Positions 8,822 to 18,140 of a stretch of DNA of 64,000 nt are shown piece after piece. Where the stretch lies: contig URMK01000007.1 of assembly GCA_900548905.1 (NCBI GenBank), positions 62,001 through 126,000 of the forward strand, given 5' to 3'. The DNA comes from an uncultured Lachnospiraceae bacterium (lineage in GTDB: Bacteria > Bacillota > Clostridia > Lachnospirales > Lachnospiraceae). Within the stretch, counting starts at the first letter, position 1; each line of letters starts with the position of its first letter. A program made the translations under genes and the position numbers. The notes below the pieces were generated by a model. The model had not been told where the DNA came from and did no database searches. It was given only the letters and a program-made list of their open reading frames with translations.

Positions 8822-10180
8822 ATGAAAGGAAAGAAATGGATCGCATTATTCTTGTCTGTTACCACATGTTTCAGCCTGATGCTTGGCGCATGTGGACAGA
8901 GCAAAAGTACAGCAGAACCGGATAACACGGGAGAAGCGTCTGCACAGGAAAGTGAAAAACAAAAAGAAACCGAAGAGACCGCAAAGTCTGACGTGACGCT
9001 GGAGCTTGCAGTAACATGGACGGATGAAGTTCTTTCCAAGTTCCGGGAAGTAACGGAAGAATATACGGCGGAGACTGGGGTAAAGTTCGATATTGTTGCT
9101 CCCGGGCAGGAATATGAATCCCAGCTTAAAGTAAGAATGGCCAATAATGATCTTCCGGATATGTGGATGACCCACGGCTGGTCAGTCATTCGTTATAGTG
9201 AGTATTTGATGGATCTGAGCACTGAGAGCTGGGCATCCGATGTTTCAGATGCGGCAAAAGGGGTAATACAAGATGAAGACGGTAAATTTTATGTGCTTCC
9301 AATTTCCATTGTTTTATCCAGTATTTGCTTTAACAAGGATGTTTTGGAACAGTCGGGGGTAGACTGGACGCAGCTGAAGACAATGGACGACTTTGACGCT
9401 GCATGCGAAAAAATCCGGGATGCAGGATTTGCACCGGTGATCATATCGGGCATGGATTCCGGAAGTGCGGGTTCTGTGCTGAATCCTTTGCTGTTTATGC
9501 AGTTTGCAACACCAACAAGCCCGTCGCATAACAAGCTGGATGCTCATTTGGATGGTACGATTACGATTACACAAGAGTGGGCTCCCTGCTTTGAAAAGAT
9601 GCTGGAGTGGCGTGACAATAATTTTTATAATGCTGATTATCTAACACAGGATCAGCCTGGCGGGCATAAGATGCTTGGCAGTGGAACGGGCGCTTTCTAT
9701 TTCAGAAATACGGCAAATATTGCATCTGCGTTGTCCTATTATCCCGATGCTAATCTGGGGCTTATGCCTTTTCCGGCCATGACGGAAGACGGCGGCGCAT
9801 CCATGTGTATATCGGAAGGAACAACCTTTGGTATTTGGAAAGATACAGAATATGAGACGGAATGTAAAGCATTTCTTAACTGGTTGGCTCAGCCCGAAGT
9901 GGCCGGCAGGTTCTTTGCTTTTGACGGCGGCACTGCGGGATTAAACAGCACTCCGGATGACTCTCTGATCGGAAAGCTGCATCAGGAGGTTATCGAAGCT
10001 TATGGGGAAGATGTCTATTACGACAATATCTTTGACAGAAAATATCTGCCCAATGGTGTGTGGAACTCCATGTGCGAAGCTACTTCCATGCTTTTAAATA
10101 ATACGCCTGTGCCGGAAGTAGGGGAATATATGCAGGAGGGGTTTGATTCCTGCTTTGCAGAAGCGCAGATGGAAAAATAA
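8822..10180 (+). CDS. Extracellular solute-binding lipoprotein of a sugar ABC importer
   Basis: 452-residue family 1 solute-binding protein. A lipoprotein leader runs from MKGKKWIALFL to the lipobox Cys in LMLGACGQ (about residue 25), followed by a Glu/Lys/Thr-rich linker and the periplasmic-binding-protein fold. I chose ATG 8822, preceded by AACAGGAGGGAAGAAA. No permease genes are adjacent: the next gene is a GH4 enzyme, so this is an orphan binding protein that probably feeds the permeases at the left edge of the window, in addition to any binding protein upstream of the window. Substrate unknown. Confidence 0.92.
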   Translation: MKGKKWIALFLSVTTCFSLMLGACGQSKSTAEPDNTGEASAQESEKQKETEETAKSDVTLELAVTWTDEVLSKFREVTEEYTAETGVKFDIVAPGQEYESQLKVRMANNDLPDMWMTHGWSVIRYSEYLMDLSTESWASDVSDAAKGVIQDEDGKFYVLPISIVLSSICFNKDVLEQSGVDWTQLKTMDDFDAACEKIRDAGFAPVIISGMDSGSAGSVLNPLLFMQFATPTSPSHNKLDAHLDGTITITQEWAPCFEKMLEWRDNNFYNADYLTQDQPGGHKMLGSGTGAFYFRNTANIASALSYYPDANLGLMPFPAMTEDGGASMCISEGTTFGIWKDTEYETECKAFLNWLAQPEVAGRFFAFDGGTAGLNSTPDDSLIGKLHQEVIEAYGEDVYYDNIFDRKYLPNGVWNSMCEATSMLLNNTPVPEVGEYMQEGFDSCFAEAQMEK

Positions 10181-10221
10181 CCCGTTAACCAGAGCATACT
10201 GAAACGGACAGGGTATTGGAT

Positions 10222-11535
10222 ATGAAAAAAATTACATTTATCGGTGCCGGAAGTCTGGTATTTACCAGAAATCTGGTGAAAGATTTGATGGGAATGGAAG
10301 CTTTCCGGGATGCCGAGTTGTGTCTCATGGATATTGATGAGAAGAGATTGGAATATTCGGGCAGATGTGTACAGAAAATCATAAATGCATTTCATAATCC
10401 GGCGGTCATTACAATGACAACTAACCGCAGGGAGGCGCTTAAAGGTGCAGATGGTATTATCTGTACGGTATACAACGGCGGAAATGATGTTCTGCAGACA
10501 GAGGTAGATATTCCGTATAAGTACGGTGTCAGCATGAACGTGGGAGATACCAGAAGTGTGGCAGGAATTTTCAGGGCCTTAAGAAACATTCCTCTCATGC
10601 TGGATATCTGCAGGGATATGGAAGAGATTTGTCCCGATGCGGTACTTCTGAATTATACGAATCCAATGGGAATGCTGTGCAGTGCAATGCAGAAGTATAC
10701 AAGCGTTTTGGTAACCGGACTTTGCCACAGTGTTGTAAATACGGCAGATATGCTGGCCGGATGGATCGGAGCACCGATTGAGGAAATTGATTATACTTGT
10801 GCAGGAGTCAATCATCAGGCCTTTTATCTGGAGTTTAAGTGGAACGGAAAAGATGCTTATCCGCTTCTCAGAGATAAATTAAGAGATCCTCAGATCTTGA
10901 ATGAGGAGCAGGTGAGAAACGAAATTTTCCGGCAGTTTGGTTATTATGTCACAGAATCTTCCGGACATAGTTCCGAATATTGTGCCTGGTTTCGGAAGAG
11001 AAAAGACTTAATGGAAAAATATTGTACCCATGGAACCGGATGGAATCCCGGAGAACACGCATTCGCTGTCAATAACAGAATCAAAAGAGAGGAAACTCTG
11101 TATGAAGATATGGATAAGTGGCTGCGGGAGGAGGAAATTGATCGGGAGCCCAGCGGGGAGTACGCAGCACACATTTTCAATGCGATATTTGGTGATAGAA
11201 AACCGTTTGTATTTAACGGGAATGTAATAAATGAGGGCTGCATTACCAACTTGCCGGAGAACGCTTGTGTGGAAATTCCGATGCTGGCATCCAGAGACGG
11301 TTTGAAGAAAATTTTCGTGGGGAAGCTGCCGGACAACATAGCAATTCTGGTAAATACAACGGCTCAGATTGAAAATCTGGTGGTGGAGGCCTGTATGGAA
11401 AAAGACAAAGAGAAAGTCATTAATGCCGTACAGATGGATCCCCTTTGTTCCGCGGTATGCAGTCTGCAGGAAATAAGGGATATGTGTGAAGAACTTTTCA
11501 TGACAAACAGAAAATATCTGGGTGAGTACAAGTAG
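10222..11535 (+). CDS. GH4-family glycosidase (alpha-galactosidase/glucuronidase type)
   Basis: 437-residue NAD- and metal-dependent glycosidase. The N-terminal Rossmann motif is ITFIGAGSLVFTRNLV; the family signatures VGDTRSVAGIFRALRNIP, LNYTNPMGM, the metal-ligand Cys in VTGLCHSV (about residue 171) and the metal His in GVNHQAF are all present. The pattern is closest to the MelA-like subgroup (alpha-galactosidase or alpha-galacturonidase/glucuronidase) and not to phospho-beta-glucosidases. ATG 10222 was preferred to the TTG at 10216. Cytosolic; would hydrolyse an imported alpha-linked sugar or uronide. Confidence 0.9.
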   Translation: MKKITFIGAGSLVFTRNLVKDLMGMEAFRDAELCLMDIDEKRLEYSGRCVQKIINAFHNPAVITMTTNRREALKGADGIICTVYNGGNDVLQTEVDIPYKYGVSMNVGDTRSVAGIFRALRNIPLMLDICRDMEEICPDAVLLNYTNPMGMLCSAMQKYTSVLVTGLCHSVVNTADMLAGWIGAPIEEIDYTCAGVNHQAFYLEFKWNGKDAYPLLRDKLRDPQILNEEQVRNEIFRQFGYYVTESSGHSSEYCAWFRKRKDLMEKYCTHGTGWNPGEHAFAVNNRIKREETLYEDMDKWLREEEIDREPSGEYAAHIFNAIFGDRKPFVFNGNVINEGCITNLPENACVEIPMLASRDGLKKIFVGKLPDNIAILVNTTAQIENLVVEACMEKDKEKVINAVQMDPLCSAVCSLQEIRDMCEELFMTNRKYLGEYK

Positions 11536-11570
11536 TATAAAGATATAGGATGCGGAGTATAAAGGGTTAC

Positions 11571-11606
11571 GGCCTGCTGTTAAGTGTTATTTTCTTACAG
11601 CAGGCC
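11571..11606 (+). terminator. Hairpin after GH4 gene, probable partial terminator
   Basis: A perfect 10-bp stem GGCCTGCTGT/ACAGCAGGCC encloses a 16-base loop, followed by ATTTCT, which is only weakly T-rich. It probably reduces read-through into the dehydrogenase gene 40 bases further on, or acts as an attenuator. Confidence 0.5.
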
Positions 11607-11646
11607 ATTTCTAAACTAACAGTTGTTGAAAGAGAGGAAGGGGAGC

Positions 11647-12411
11647 ATGAATTATAATAATTTAGCAGGGAAGAAGGCAATTGTAACGGGGGCGGCACAG
11701 GGATTGAGCCGCGGCATGGCGGAAGGACTTATGGAAGCGGGCGCTTCAGTATGTATCATGGATATCAATCCGATGGCAGAGGAAACTGCTGAGGAATATC
11801 GCAAAAAGGGGTATGCATGTTGTGCTGTTATCGTTGACTTGGGAAAGGATGAGACAAGAGAGGCTTTTTTTCAGGAAGCAGTCAGGAAACTGGGAGGGCA
11901 TCTTGATATTCTGGTAAACGGAGCGGGAGTGCAGCGACGAAACAAAAGTGAAGAGTTCCCTTTGAAGGAATGGGATTTTGTCATGAACATCAATCTGAGA
12001 AGCGTTTTTGCTCTCTGTCAGTTGGCGGGACGTACATTTATGGAACAGAATAGCAGAGGGAAAATTATTAATATAGCTTCCATGCTCGCCTTCTTTGGAG
12101 GCGTTACGGTCCCCGCATATGCAGCGAGCAAAGGGGGTGTCGCTCAGCTTACGAAAGCGCTCTGCAATGAATGGGCCGCGAAAGGAATCAATGTAAATGC
12201 GTTGGCTCCGGGATATATGGCAACGGAAATGAATACGGAGCTGTTGGAAGAAAGAAGCCCGAGGTATCAGGAAATTACAGACAGAATCCCCGCAAAAGCC
12301 TGGGGACAGCCGGAAGATATGAAAGGTCCTGTCGTGTGGCTTTCATCTGATGCCTCCGATTATATTAACGGGGCAGTCATTCCGGTGGACGGAGGGTATC
12401 TGGTACGCTGA
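11647..12411 (+). CDS. SDR-family oxidoreductase, 2-deoxygluconate/gluconate dehydrogenase-like
   Basis: 254-residue classical short-chain dehydrogenase. The cofactor motif is VTGAAQGLSRGMAEGL near the N-terminus (TGxxxGxG type), followed by NGAGVQ (NNAG equivalent), catalytic Ser in NIASMLAFFGG, and the YAASKGG Tyr-Lys pair near residue 158. It ends in DGGYLVR, as in KduD/Gno-like enzymes. I chose ATG 11647 with AGGAAGGGGAGC upstream. It is the last gene of the left cluster and would oxidise or reduce a sugar acid or sugar derived from the GH4/GH35 products; KduD identity is not established. Confidence 0.88.
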   Translation: MNYNNLAGKKAIVTGAAQGLSRGMAEGLMEAGASVCIMDINPMAEETAEEYRKKGYACCAVIVDLGKDETREAFFQEAVRKLGGHLDILVNGAGVQRRNKSEEFPLKEWDFVMNINLRSVFALCQLAGRTFMEQNSRGKIINIASMLAFFGGVTVPAYAASKGGVAQLTKALCNEWAAKGINVNALAPGYMATEMNTELLEERSPRYQEITDRIPAKAWGQPEDMKGPVVWLSSDASDYINGAVIPVDGGYLVR

Positions 12412-12419
12412 GGGACATA

Positions 12420-12514
12420 TTATTCCTGCGAGCAACGAGCCAAAGCCAAGCGAGAGATTGGCTTTGGCGACTGCCGCGAGAGGTGCTATGTGCCGGCGGC
12501 ACATGTTTAGCACC
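12420..12514. repeat. Structured intergenic repeat, copy A
   Basis: A 59-base unit (12420-12478) starts TTATTCC and ends TTTGGCGACTGCCGCG; a second copy with identical end motifs and spacing lies at 26794-26852. In this copy the interior forms a perfect 11-bp stem (GCCAAAGCCAA/TTGGCTTTGGC). Directly after it is another hairpin, GGTGCTA and TGTGCC pairing with GGCACA and TAGCACC (12482-12514). It sits just after the SDR stop codon. The remaining bases to 12699 contain no gene that I recognise; part may belong to the transposon end. Confidence 0.6.
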
Positions 12515-12699
12515 GACCGAAGCGGAGCGTAGACCAAATACCCGCGAATTTTAGCACTACAGCGAACGTTTTAGCTTCTTTTTGCGGTGAGACAGATAGG
12601 CGCAACGATTTCTCCTGATGTAGTAGCATACCTTCTCTAGCATATGGGAACAGGTGAACGTGATTGTTTCCTGCAATAACCGTACTGCCATTGGCATTG

Positions 12700-13959
12700 T
12701 TAAAAAGCCCCCCTTGTTTTAACCAGAGCTTTGAACTGGGTTGTATACAGGTGGGCTATCATCACAAACTGCATATGACGCTTCCAGCCTGCATAACTCC
12801 GGCATTCATAATGACACATCCCCAAATAACTTTTGCATTCTTCAAAGCACTGTTCTATCGGCCATCTTAGGGTTGCTGCACGGTATAATTCCTGTGGTTC
12901 TATTTCCCTGGGGGCATTTGATACCAAGTACTTGATTCTCCCATCTTCATACTTACGCAGGTACAGCCAGATTTCCGGGCCTGGTTCCACATAATTCTGG
13001 TTCCTGTCTGCACGGCAGCTTACGCAGCGGATCTGCTTTTTCTGTGCCAGGATCGGCCCTTTTGCCCTTTCTGCCAGAGTTACCCACTCCCATGGGATTT
13101 CCGGATCCTGCGCGATGCTTTCCACCCGTACAGGGGATGGGGATAAAGGGGGATGCTTTCTGGGGCGTCCCCCGTCCTCCTGGGAGATGCACTCCTGGGG
13201 CTGTTCCCAAAAAAGCTCCTTGCAATTCGTTGCCGCAAAATACCATACCTGTTCCGGGAGGTGCAGGCCGTCCAGGAAGGCGTGGTCGTTCCCGTAGGCG
13301 GCGTCACAGCCTATCCACTGTGCATGGAAAAGCCCGCTATCCAGGGCTCGGTTTAACATATCCAGGGCAATCTGGTTCTTTGTGGCAAAGGTTTTTTCCG
13401 GTGGGAGGCGGCATTCTTTACGCAGGCCGTCATGGGATGGCCCAAACCACTCCTGTGGGATGTAGAGTTCGCGGTCGACCAGGCCATAGCCATTATCCCC
13501 GGCATAAGCAAGGAAGACGCCGACCTGGCAGTTTTCCGTTTTACCAAGACGGCCACAGTACTGACGCTTTACCCCGACAGAATGCGTCCCCTTTTTGGGA
13601 AAACCGCACTCATCCACAGACAGCATGCCATCCGGTGTATCCGGCATGGCGGACAGACGTTGCTGGTACGTGTCCATAAGCTGCTGATCGTGTAAAGGGG
13701 AACGGGAATAGAACTGCTGCAGGGAACGGACCGAATCCTGGCCAAGGAAATGTAAGGCAATGGGTTCCAGAGATTTATGGTCCAATGGGCTGAAGAAGCC
13801 TTTGATAAGGACAGAAAAATACTTTTTTTGGCTTTTCGCATGGAACTGGTCAGTAAATATCTGAAGATAATCCTGTAATGCGGAATCAAAAAGCTGAAAT
13901 TTGGTTTTGTCGGAACATCATTGTTCCAAAATTTCTGGATTATATGCCGTATAAGTCAT
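12700..13959 (-). pseudogene. IS701-family-type transposase, interrupted by an in-frame stop
   Basis: DDE transposase read on the minus strand. The catalytic core shows LSVDECGFPKKG (an Asp-containing first block), IGCDAAYGND (second Asp) and an acidic residue near EQCFEECKSYLG. From 13785 to 12700 there are 361 open codons, but homologous sequence continues upstream in the same frame to ATG 13959: MTYTAYNPEILEQ is followed by TGA (13918-13920) and then CSDKTKFQLF onward. The bases around the stop read ATGATG, so a 3-base duplication could have created it. No good start lies between the stop and the TTG at 13785, hence probably inactive. Terminal inverted repeats were not found. Confidence 0.82.
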
Positions 13960-14129
13960 TATAAAACCACCCCCTAGTATAATAATGGTGTAGTCAATCA
14001 AGACTACTTGGTTAATAAGTTCCTATAAAATCGGATAACAGAAGAAGGTGTTCCTCCTTCATCAGATGTTATCCATATTAATTATCATGTCTGACGGTTC
14101 CTGATAGACACCAGTTAAAACATAAGGTA

Positions 14130-14369
14130 TTATTTCTTGGGATAGGAGAAAGAATGTTCACCCACTTTAATTGGATCAAAAAAAGTGGGTAAAATCAAAA
14201 AAGAACGTTCGCTGTAGTGATAGGTCATGTTGTAATAATTCCCGTTCTCTTTCAGATACAGCAGGTTCTTTTCACTGCAGCAGCCGCTTTCGGCGATAAC
14301 TGCCTGCAGCGGTGCTTCAAATTCTTTCCGGTGCTTTTCCAAAACAGGGATCAGCGTATGGCAGTCCGG
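14130..14369 (-). pseudogene. Decayed transposase fragment (IS1182-like)
   Basis: On the minus strand, in-frame residues PDCHTLIPVLEKHRKEF, then AVIAESGCCSEKNLLYLKENG and a short YYNM piece, resemble the central catalytic segment of IS1182-family transposases, with the intervening sequence deleted and no flanking domains. It is too short to be functional. A 9-bp hairpin (ACCCACTTT/AAAGTGGGT, 14160-14190) overlaps its end. The rest of 13960-14567 carries no intact gene; it includes a GTAGTC/GACTAC dyad near 13990 and the promoter zone of the LacI gene. Confidence 0.45.
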
Positions 14370-14496
14370 TCATTGCTCGCATAATTGTATAAAGGACGTC
14401 TATGGTATAAAGCAGGCAGGCAAGATGACAGTTGATGTTTCCCCGCCAGTCCCTTATAAAGTAAAAAGTTAAAAATTTAACGTAAATATTATTTAT

Positions 14497-14524
14497 TTTA
14501 GGAAACAAATATAGTAAAATAGTA
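14497..14524. promoter_or_regulatory. Candidate LacI autoregulatory operator region
   Basis: TTTAGGAAACAA (14497-14508) is followed by TAAAATAGTA (14515-14524), about 45 bases before the LacI ATG. Nearly the same 12-mer (TTTAGTAAACAA, 15738-15749) and the inverse of the second motif (TACTATTTTA, 15681-15690) occur upstream of the binding-protein gene the regulator presumably controls. The surrounding sequence is very AT-rich; the exact -35/-10 is not clear. Confidence 0.35.
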
Positions 14525-14567
14525 CGTAACTGTATAAGAACGAAAAACCAGTGAAAGGGGGCTGTTT

Positions 14568-15593
14568 ATGAGTACGATTAGAGAAGTTGCAGAGCTGGCA
14601 AACGTTTCCCCTGCAACCGTGTCAAGAGTATTGAATTACGATACAACATACAAAATGACGGAAGATACGAAAGAACGTGTCTGGCAGGCGGCGGCGAAGT
14701 TGGGGTATCAGGCTCCGGTCAGAAAGAGGAAGCAGATATCTGATCCTCCCGAAAAAAAAGAAAGCCTTCATATTGGCTGTATAATCAGCACAACGTTGAA
14801 GCAGTTTGTAGATCCTTATTTTATGACGATTCTTTCCAGCATAGAAGAAAGGCTTGGGGAACTGGGGCACAGTGTGGCGACCGTTACGACCAGTAAGGAG
14901 CTTCAGAACCAGTATTTGTCAAGGAGGGATGGGGTTGGATTGCTGGACGGCCTGATTCTAATGGACAGTCTGGAGGAAGAGGTTTATCAGTTTATCCGGC
15001 AGAGGGTTAAAGTCGGATGTATGGTCGGCATCGATACCTTTCACAAGGATTTCGACAATGTCGGATATGACCATACAGGTGTATCCGAGATGGCTGTCTG
15101 CCATCTGTATGAAAAAGGATACCGTGAAATCGGCTTCATCGGGGGGAGTAACCGTCTGAAGCAGAATTTTAACCGGAGCAGAAGATATCAGGGATTCCGC
15201 TCCGCCATGAATTACCTGGATATGCCGATAAATACGGAGTGGGTCCTTGACAGTAAATGGGACGATATGGAATGTGAACGGCTTGTAAGCAGGCTGTGCC
15301 GTGAACAAAATCTTCCGAGGGCCTTTTATGCGGCGAGTGACCTGATGGCTATTGCCGCACTGAATGCTTTTAGCGTGCATGGCATACGTGTTCCGGAAGA
15401 GGTTGCCGTCATAGGCGTATCCGATATTAATATTGCCAAGTATGCAAATCCGCCTCTGACCACCATAGATATTTCCAGCAGGGAAATGGGAATTGAGGCA
15501 GCTAACCTTCTGGTACAGAGACTGAACGGTGAACAAATTTCGCCGCGGCGTGTATTGATGCCATATCATCTAATAGAACGGAAAAGCACCTGA
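14568..15593 (+). CDS. LacI-family transcriptional regulator
   Basis: 341 residues, typical length. The N-terminal helix-turn-helix reads TIREVAELANVSPATVSRVLN, followed by the hinge (LGYQAP) and a periplasmic-binding-protein-like sugar-sensing domain (residues about 65-335) containing the usual FIGGS and VIGVSDINIAKYANPPLTTI segments. RBS GTGAAAGGGGGC precedes ATG 14568. It lies just upstream of, and in the same direction as, an importer operon behind its own terminator, so local repression of that operon relieved by a sugar is the expected role. Confidence 0.95.
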   Translation: MSTIREVAELANVSPATVSRVLNYDTTYKMTEDTKERVWQAAAKLGYQAPVRKRKQISDPPEKKESLHIGCIISTTLKQFVDPYFMTILSSIEERLGELGHSVATVTTSKELQNQYLSRRDGVGLLDGLILMDSLEEEVYQFIRQRVKVGCMVGIDTFHKDFDNVGYDHTGVSEMAVCHLYEKGYREIGFIGGSNRLKQNFNRSRRYQGFRSAMNYLDMPINTEWVLDSKWDDMECERLVSRLCREQNLPRAFYAASDLMAIAALNAFSVHGIRVPEEVAVIGVSDINIAKYANPPLTTIDISSREMGIEAANLLVQRLNGEQISPRRVLMPYHLIERKST

Positions 15594-15620
15594 ACCGTCA
15601 AAGTGAATATAAAATCCGTC

Positions 15621-15662
15621 AGGCCATCTATACTTTTATACAGTATAGATGGCCTTGTTTTG
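15621..15662 (+). terminator. Rho-independent terminator of the LacI gene
   Basis: Perfect 13-bp stem AGGCCATCTATAC/GTATAGATGGCCT with a 9-base loop followed by TGTTTT. It separates the regulator transcript from the importer operon, which has its own promoter 40 bases on. Confidence 0.88.
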
Positions 15663-15700
15663 TGGAAAAAGACGAAAATGTACTATTTTAGACAAAAATA

Positions 15701-15729
15701 TTTACACAACAGAATAGTAGTGATAATAT
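15701..15729 (+). promoter_or_regulatory. Sigma-A promoter of the importer operon
   Basis: -35 TTTACA (15701-15706), exactly 17 bases, then -10 TAATAT (15724-15729). The resulting transcript would have a leader of about 100 bases before the binding-protein ATG at 15833. Confidence 0.75.
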
Positions 15730-15737
15730 AAAATAAA

Positions 15738-15785
15738 TTTAGTAAACAATAGATATATTTCGTAAATTAACACGCAATAATTGCG
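15738..15785. promoter_or_regulatory. Candidate operators downstream of the -10 box
   Basis: TTTAGTAAACAA (15738-15749) overlaps the expected transcription start and resembles the motif before the LacI gene. A perfect odd-centred palindrome CGCAAT-A-ATTGCG lies at 15773-15785. Both positions suit repressor roadblock or promoter occlusion by the LacI protein; which one is used is not known. Confidence 0.45.
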
Positions 15786-15832
15786 AAAAAATAATTGTTT
15801 GATTGCGCGTAGACGCAGGAAAGGAAGGAATT

Positions 15833-17194
15833 ATGAAAATGAAAAAGGCAATATCTATTTTGCTGACGGCAGGAATGGTGCTGTCGGCCTTGTCTGGCTG
15901 TGGAACCGGGAACAAAGCAGCGGACGCGCCGGCAGACAAGGAAGTTGCGGCGGAAACTCCTGCACAGGCGGAGTCGTCGGGAGACAAAGAAAGTACGGCG
16001 GTGGAAGAGGCGCAGACATCGGATATTAAAGGCGAAGTTCGTTATGCGTTCTGGGACGCCGCGCAGCAGCCCTATCTTGAACAATGTGTGGCTGAATTCA
16101 ACAAGATTTATCCGGATGTTACGATCGCGCTGGAACCCAATACCTGGGATGAATACTGGATGAAGCTGGAAGCCGGCGCAACAGGCGGAAGCATAGCGGA
16201 CGTTTTCTGGATGAACGGGCCCAACATTACCAAGTATGCAAGAGGCGGTATTCTGATGCCTATCGACGATTATCTTGCGGATTCAACGCTTGATAAAGCC
16301 AACTATCCCGGCGGGCTGGTAGAAATGTACAATATTGACGGGGCACAGTATGCACTGCCGAAGGATTTTGACACCATTGGCGTCTGGTATAATAAAGCGT
16401 TGTTCGATGAAGCCGGGGTGGAATATCCTACCGACGACTGGACCTGGGAAGATATGGCTGAAAAAGCAAAAGAACTTACGAAGGCCGATGGGAGCGTATA
16501 CGGGATTTGCGCAGCATATGATACACAGGTTGGTATTTATAATACGATTCCCGCATGCGGCGGCTATGTTATTTCCGATGATAAGAAAACCTCCGGTTAT
16601 GATCTGCCGGAAACACAGGCAGGCATACAATGTTGGATTGATCTGATGGAAGCCGGCGTTTCTCCCTCGGAAGCTTCTCTGGAAGAGACAAAAGGCAATG
16701 TACAGTTCCTTTCGGGAAGAGTAGCCATGTATTGGAGCGGTTCCTGGCTTGTTTCCCAGGTGATGGATTCCGATATCAAGGATACGGTTGACGTTGTGGA
16801 GCTTCCTTCTATAAATGGGAAAAAAGCTACTGTTATCCACGGGCTGGGTAACTGTATCTATAAAGATACCAAAAATCCGGAAGCAGCCTGGGCCTGGGTG
16901 GAATTTATGGCCGGAGAAACTGCCAACAAGCTGTCTGCCGAAACCGGTGCAGCGATTCCTGCGTTGGCCGGGACCGCACAGCAGTGGGTGGACAATTATC
17001 CGCAGTTCAATCTGAAGTCCTTTATCAAATCATCTGAAGAATATTCCTACCCTCATCCCGGAAGCATCAATACCTCGGAATGGGAGCAGTATCAGGCGGA
17101 CAGCCTGAAGAGGGCTTACAGCCTTGAGATCAGTGTGGAAGATGCATGTAAGGAAGCCGCAGAAAAAATCAATGAAGTGCTGGCTGCAGAGTAA
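15833..17194 (+). CDS. Sugar ABC transporter substrate-binding lipoprotein
   Basis: 453-residue family 1 solute-binding protein. The signal peptide MKMKKAISILLTAG ends in the lipobox LSGCGTG (Cys about residue 23), followed by an Ala/Glu/Ser-rich linker to about residue 65 and the two-lobed binding domain. ATG 15833 has AAGGAAGGAATT upstream; an in-frame GTG-type start at 15803 lacks one. First gene of an operon with two permeases and a Gfo/Idh dehydrogenase. Captures an oligosaccharide or glycoside outside the cell; the ligand is unknown. Confidence 0.94.
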   Translation: MKMKKAISILLTAGMVLSALSGCGTGNKAADAPADKEVAAETPAQAESSGDKESTAVEEAQTSDIKGEVRYAFWDAAQQPYLEQCVAEFNKIYPDVTIALEPNTWDEYWMKLEAGATGGSIADVFWMNGPNITKYARGGILMPIDDYLADSTLDKANYPGGLVEMYNIDGAQYALPKDFDTIGVWYNKALFDEAGVEYPTDDWTWEDMAEKAKELTKADGSVYGICAAYDTQVGIYNTIPACGGYVISDDKKTSGYDLPETQAGIQCWIDLMEAGVSPSEASLEETKGNVQFLSGRVAMYWSGSWLVSQVMDSDIKDTVDVVELPSINGKKATVIHGLGNCIYKDTKNPEAAWAWVEFMAGETANKLSAETGAAIPALAGTAQQWVDNYPQFNLKSFIKSSEEYSYPHPGSINTSEWEQYQADSLKRAYSLEISVEDACKEAAEKINEVLAAE

Positions 17195-17225
17195 CCAGCT
17201 GCAATAAAGAAAAGGGGTTGCGGGA

Positions 17226-18125
17226 GTGAAGGACAATAAATTTTCGAAAAGGAAAAAAAGCAATATCTTCTGGGGATATATCATGATAGCGCCGGTGACA
17301 TTAGGGCTTGGCATATTTTATTTTTATCCCTTTTTCAAAGTGTTTTTTGACAGTTTCCATGAAGTCGGGGCTTTTAATAAGACAAAATGGATCGGTTTGA
17401 CGAACTATCAGAAAATGATGACGGACACGGTGATGTGGCAGTCGTTGGGAAATACTGTAAGATATGTGCTGGTAATCGTTCCCGCAACCCTGATCCTGTC
17501 ATTGCTGCTTGCAGTCATGCTGAATGCCCGGATAAAAGGGCGTTCGGTATTCCGGGTGATTTATTTTATCCCCGCTATTACCATGGGGGCTGCAGTGGCG
17601 ATGATATGGAAGTGGATTTTTAACGGGGACTACGGGATATTGAATTACATACTCGGAATATTCGGTATATCGCCTATACAGTGGCTCAGTAATCCCAGCC
17701 TTACCTGGCTGGCCATCAGTATTGTAGCTGTCTGGATGAATGTCGGATATAACATGATAATTTTGCTGGCAGGGATCCAGGGGATATCCAGGAGCTATTA
17801 TGAGTCGGCATCGCTGGACGGGGCGAATGGAGTACAGCAGTTTTTTAATATAACACTGCCATTGGTTACGCCTACCATGTTCTTTGTTTTAATTACAACT
17901 TTGATTAGTACCTTTCAGACCTTTGATGTTATCTATATGATGATTAGTTCAAAGAGCCTGGCAAACGAAGCGGCGCAGAGCGTTGTTGTTTATTTTTACA
18001 GAAACGCTTTTGAATTTTCTAAGAAGGGATATGCGTCGGCTATCGCCATACTTCTGTTTGTTATCATTATGCTGGTCACTTTATTCCAGATGAAAATGCA
18101 GAAGAAATGGGTTAATTACGATTAA
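17226..18125 (+). CDS. Sugar ABC transporter permease, MalF/UgpA type
   Basis: 299-residue membrane permease with six hydrophobic segments starting at about residue 14 and the EAA loop SYYESASLDGANGVQQFF near residue 200. Starts at GTG 17226 with AAAGGGGTTGCGGGA upstream. It pairs with the MalG-type protein encoded 15 bases downstream. Substrate specificity is set by the preceding binding protein; the ATPase must come from elsewhere in the genome. Confidence 0.94.
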   Translation: MKDNKFSKRKKSNIFWGYIMIAPVTLGLGIFYFYPFFKVFFDSFHEVGAFNKTKWIGLTNYQKMMTDTVMWQSLGNTVRYVLVIVPATLILSLLLAVMLNARIKGRSVFRVIYFIPAITMGAAVAMIWKWIFNGDYGILNYILGIFGISPIQWLSNPSLTWLAISIVAVWMNVGYNMIILLAGIQGISRSYYESASLDGANGVQQFFNITLPLVTPTMFFVLITTLISTFQTFDVIYMMISSKSLANEAAQSVVVYFYRNAFEFSKKGYASAIAILLFVIIMLVTLFQMKMQKKWVNYD

Positions 18126-18140
18126 AAGGAAGGTGGGGAC

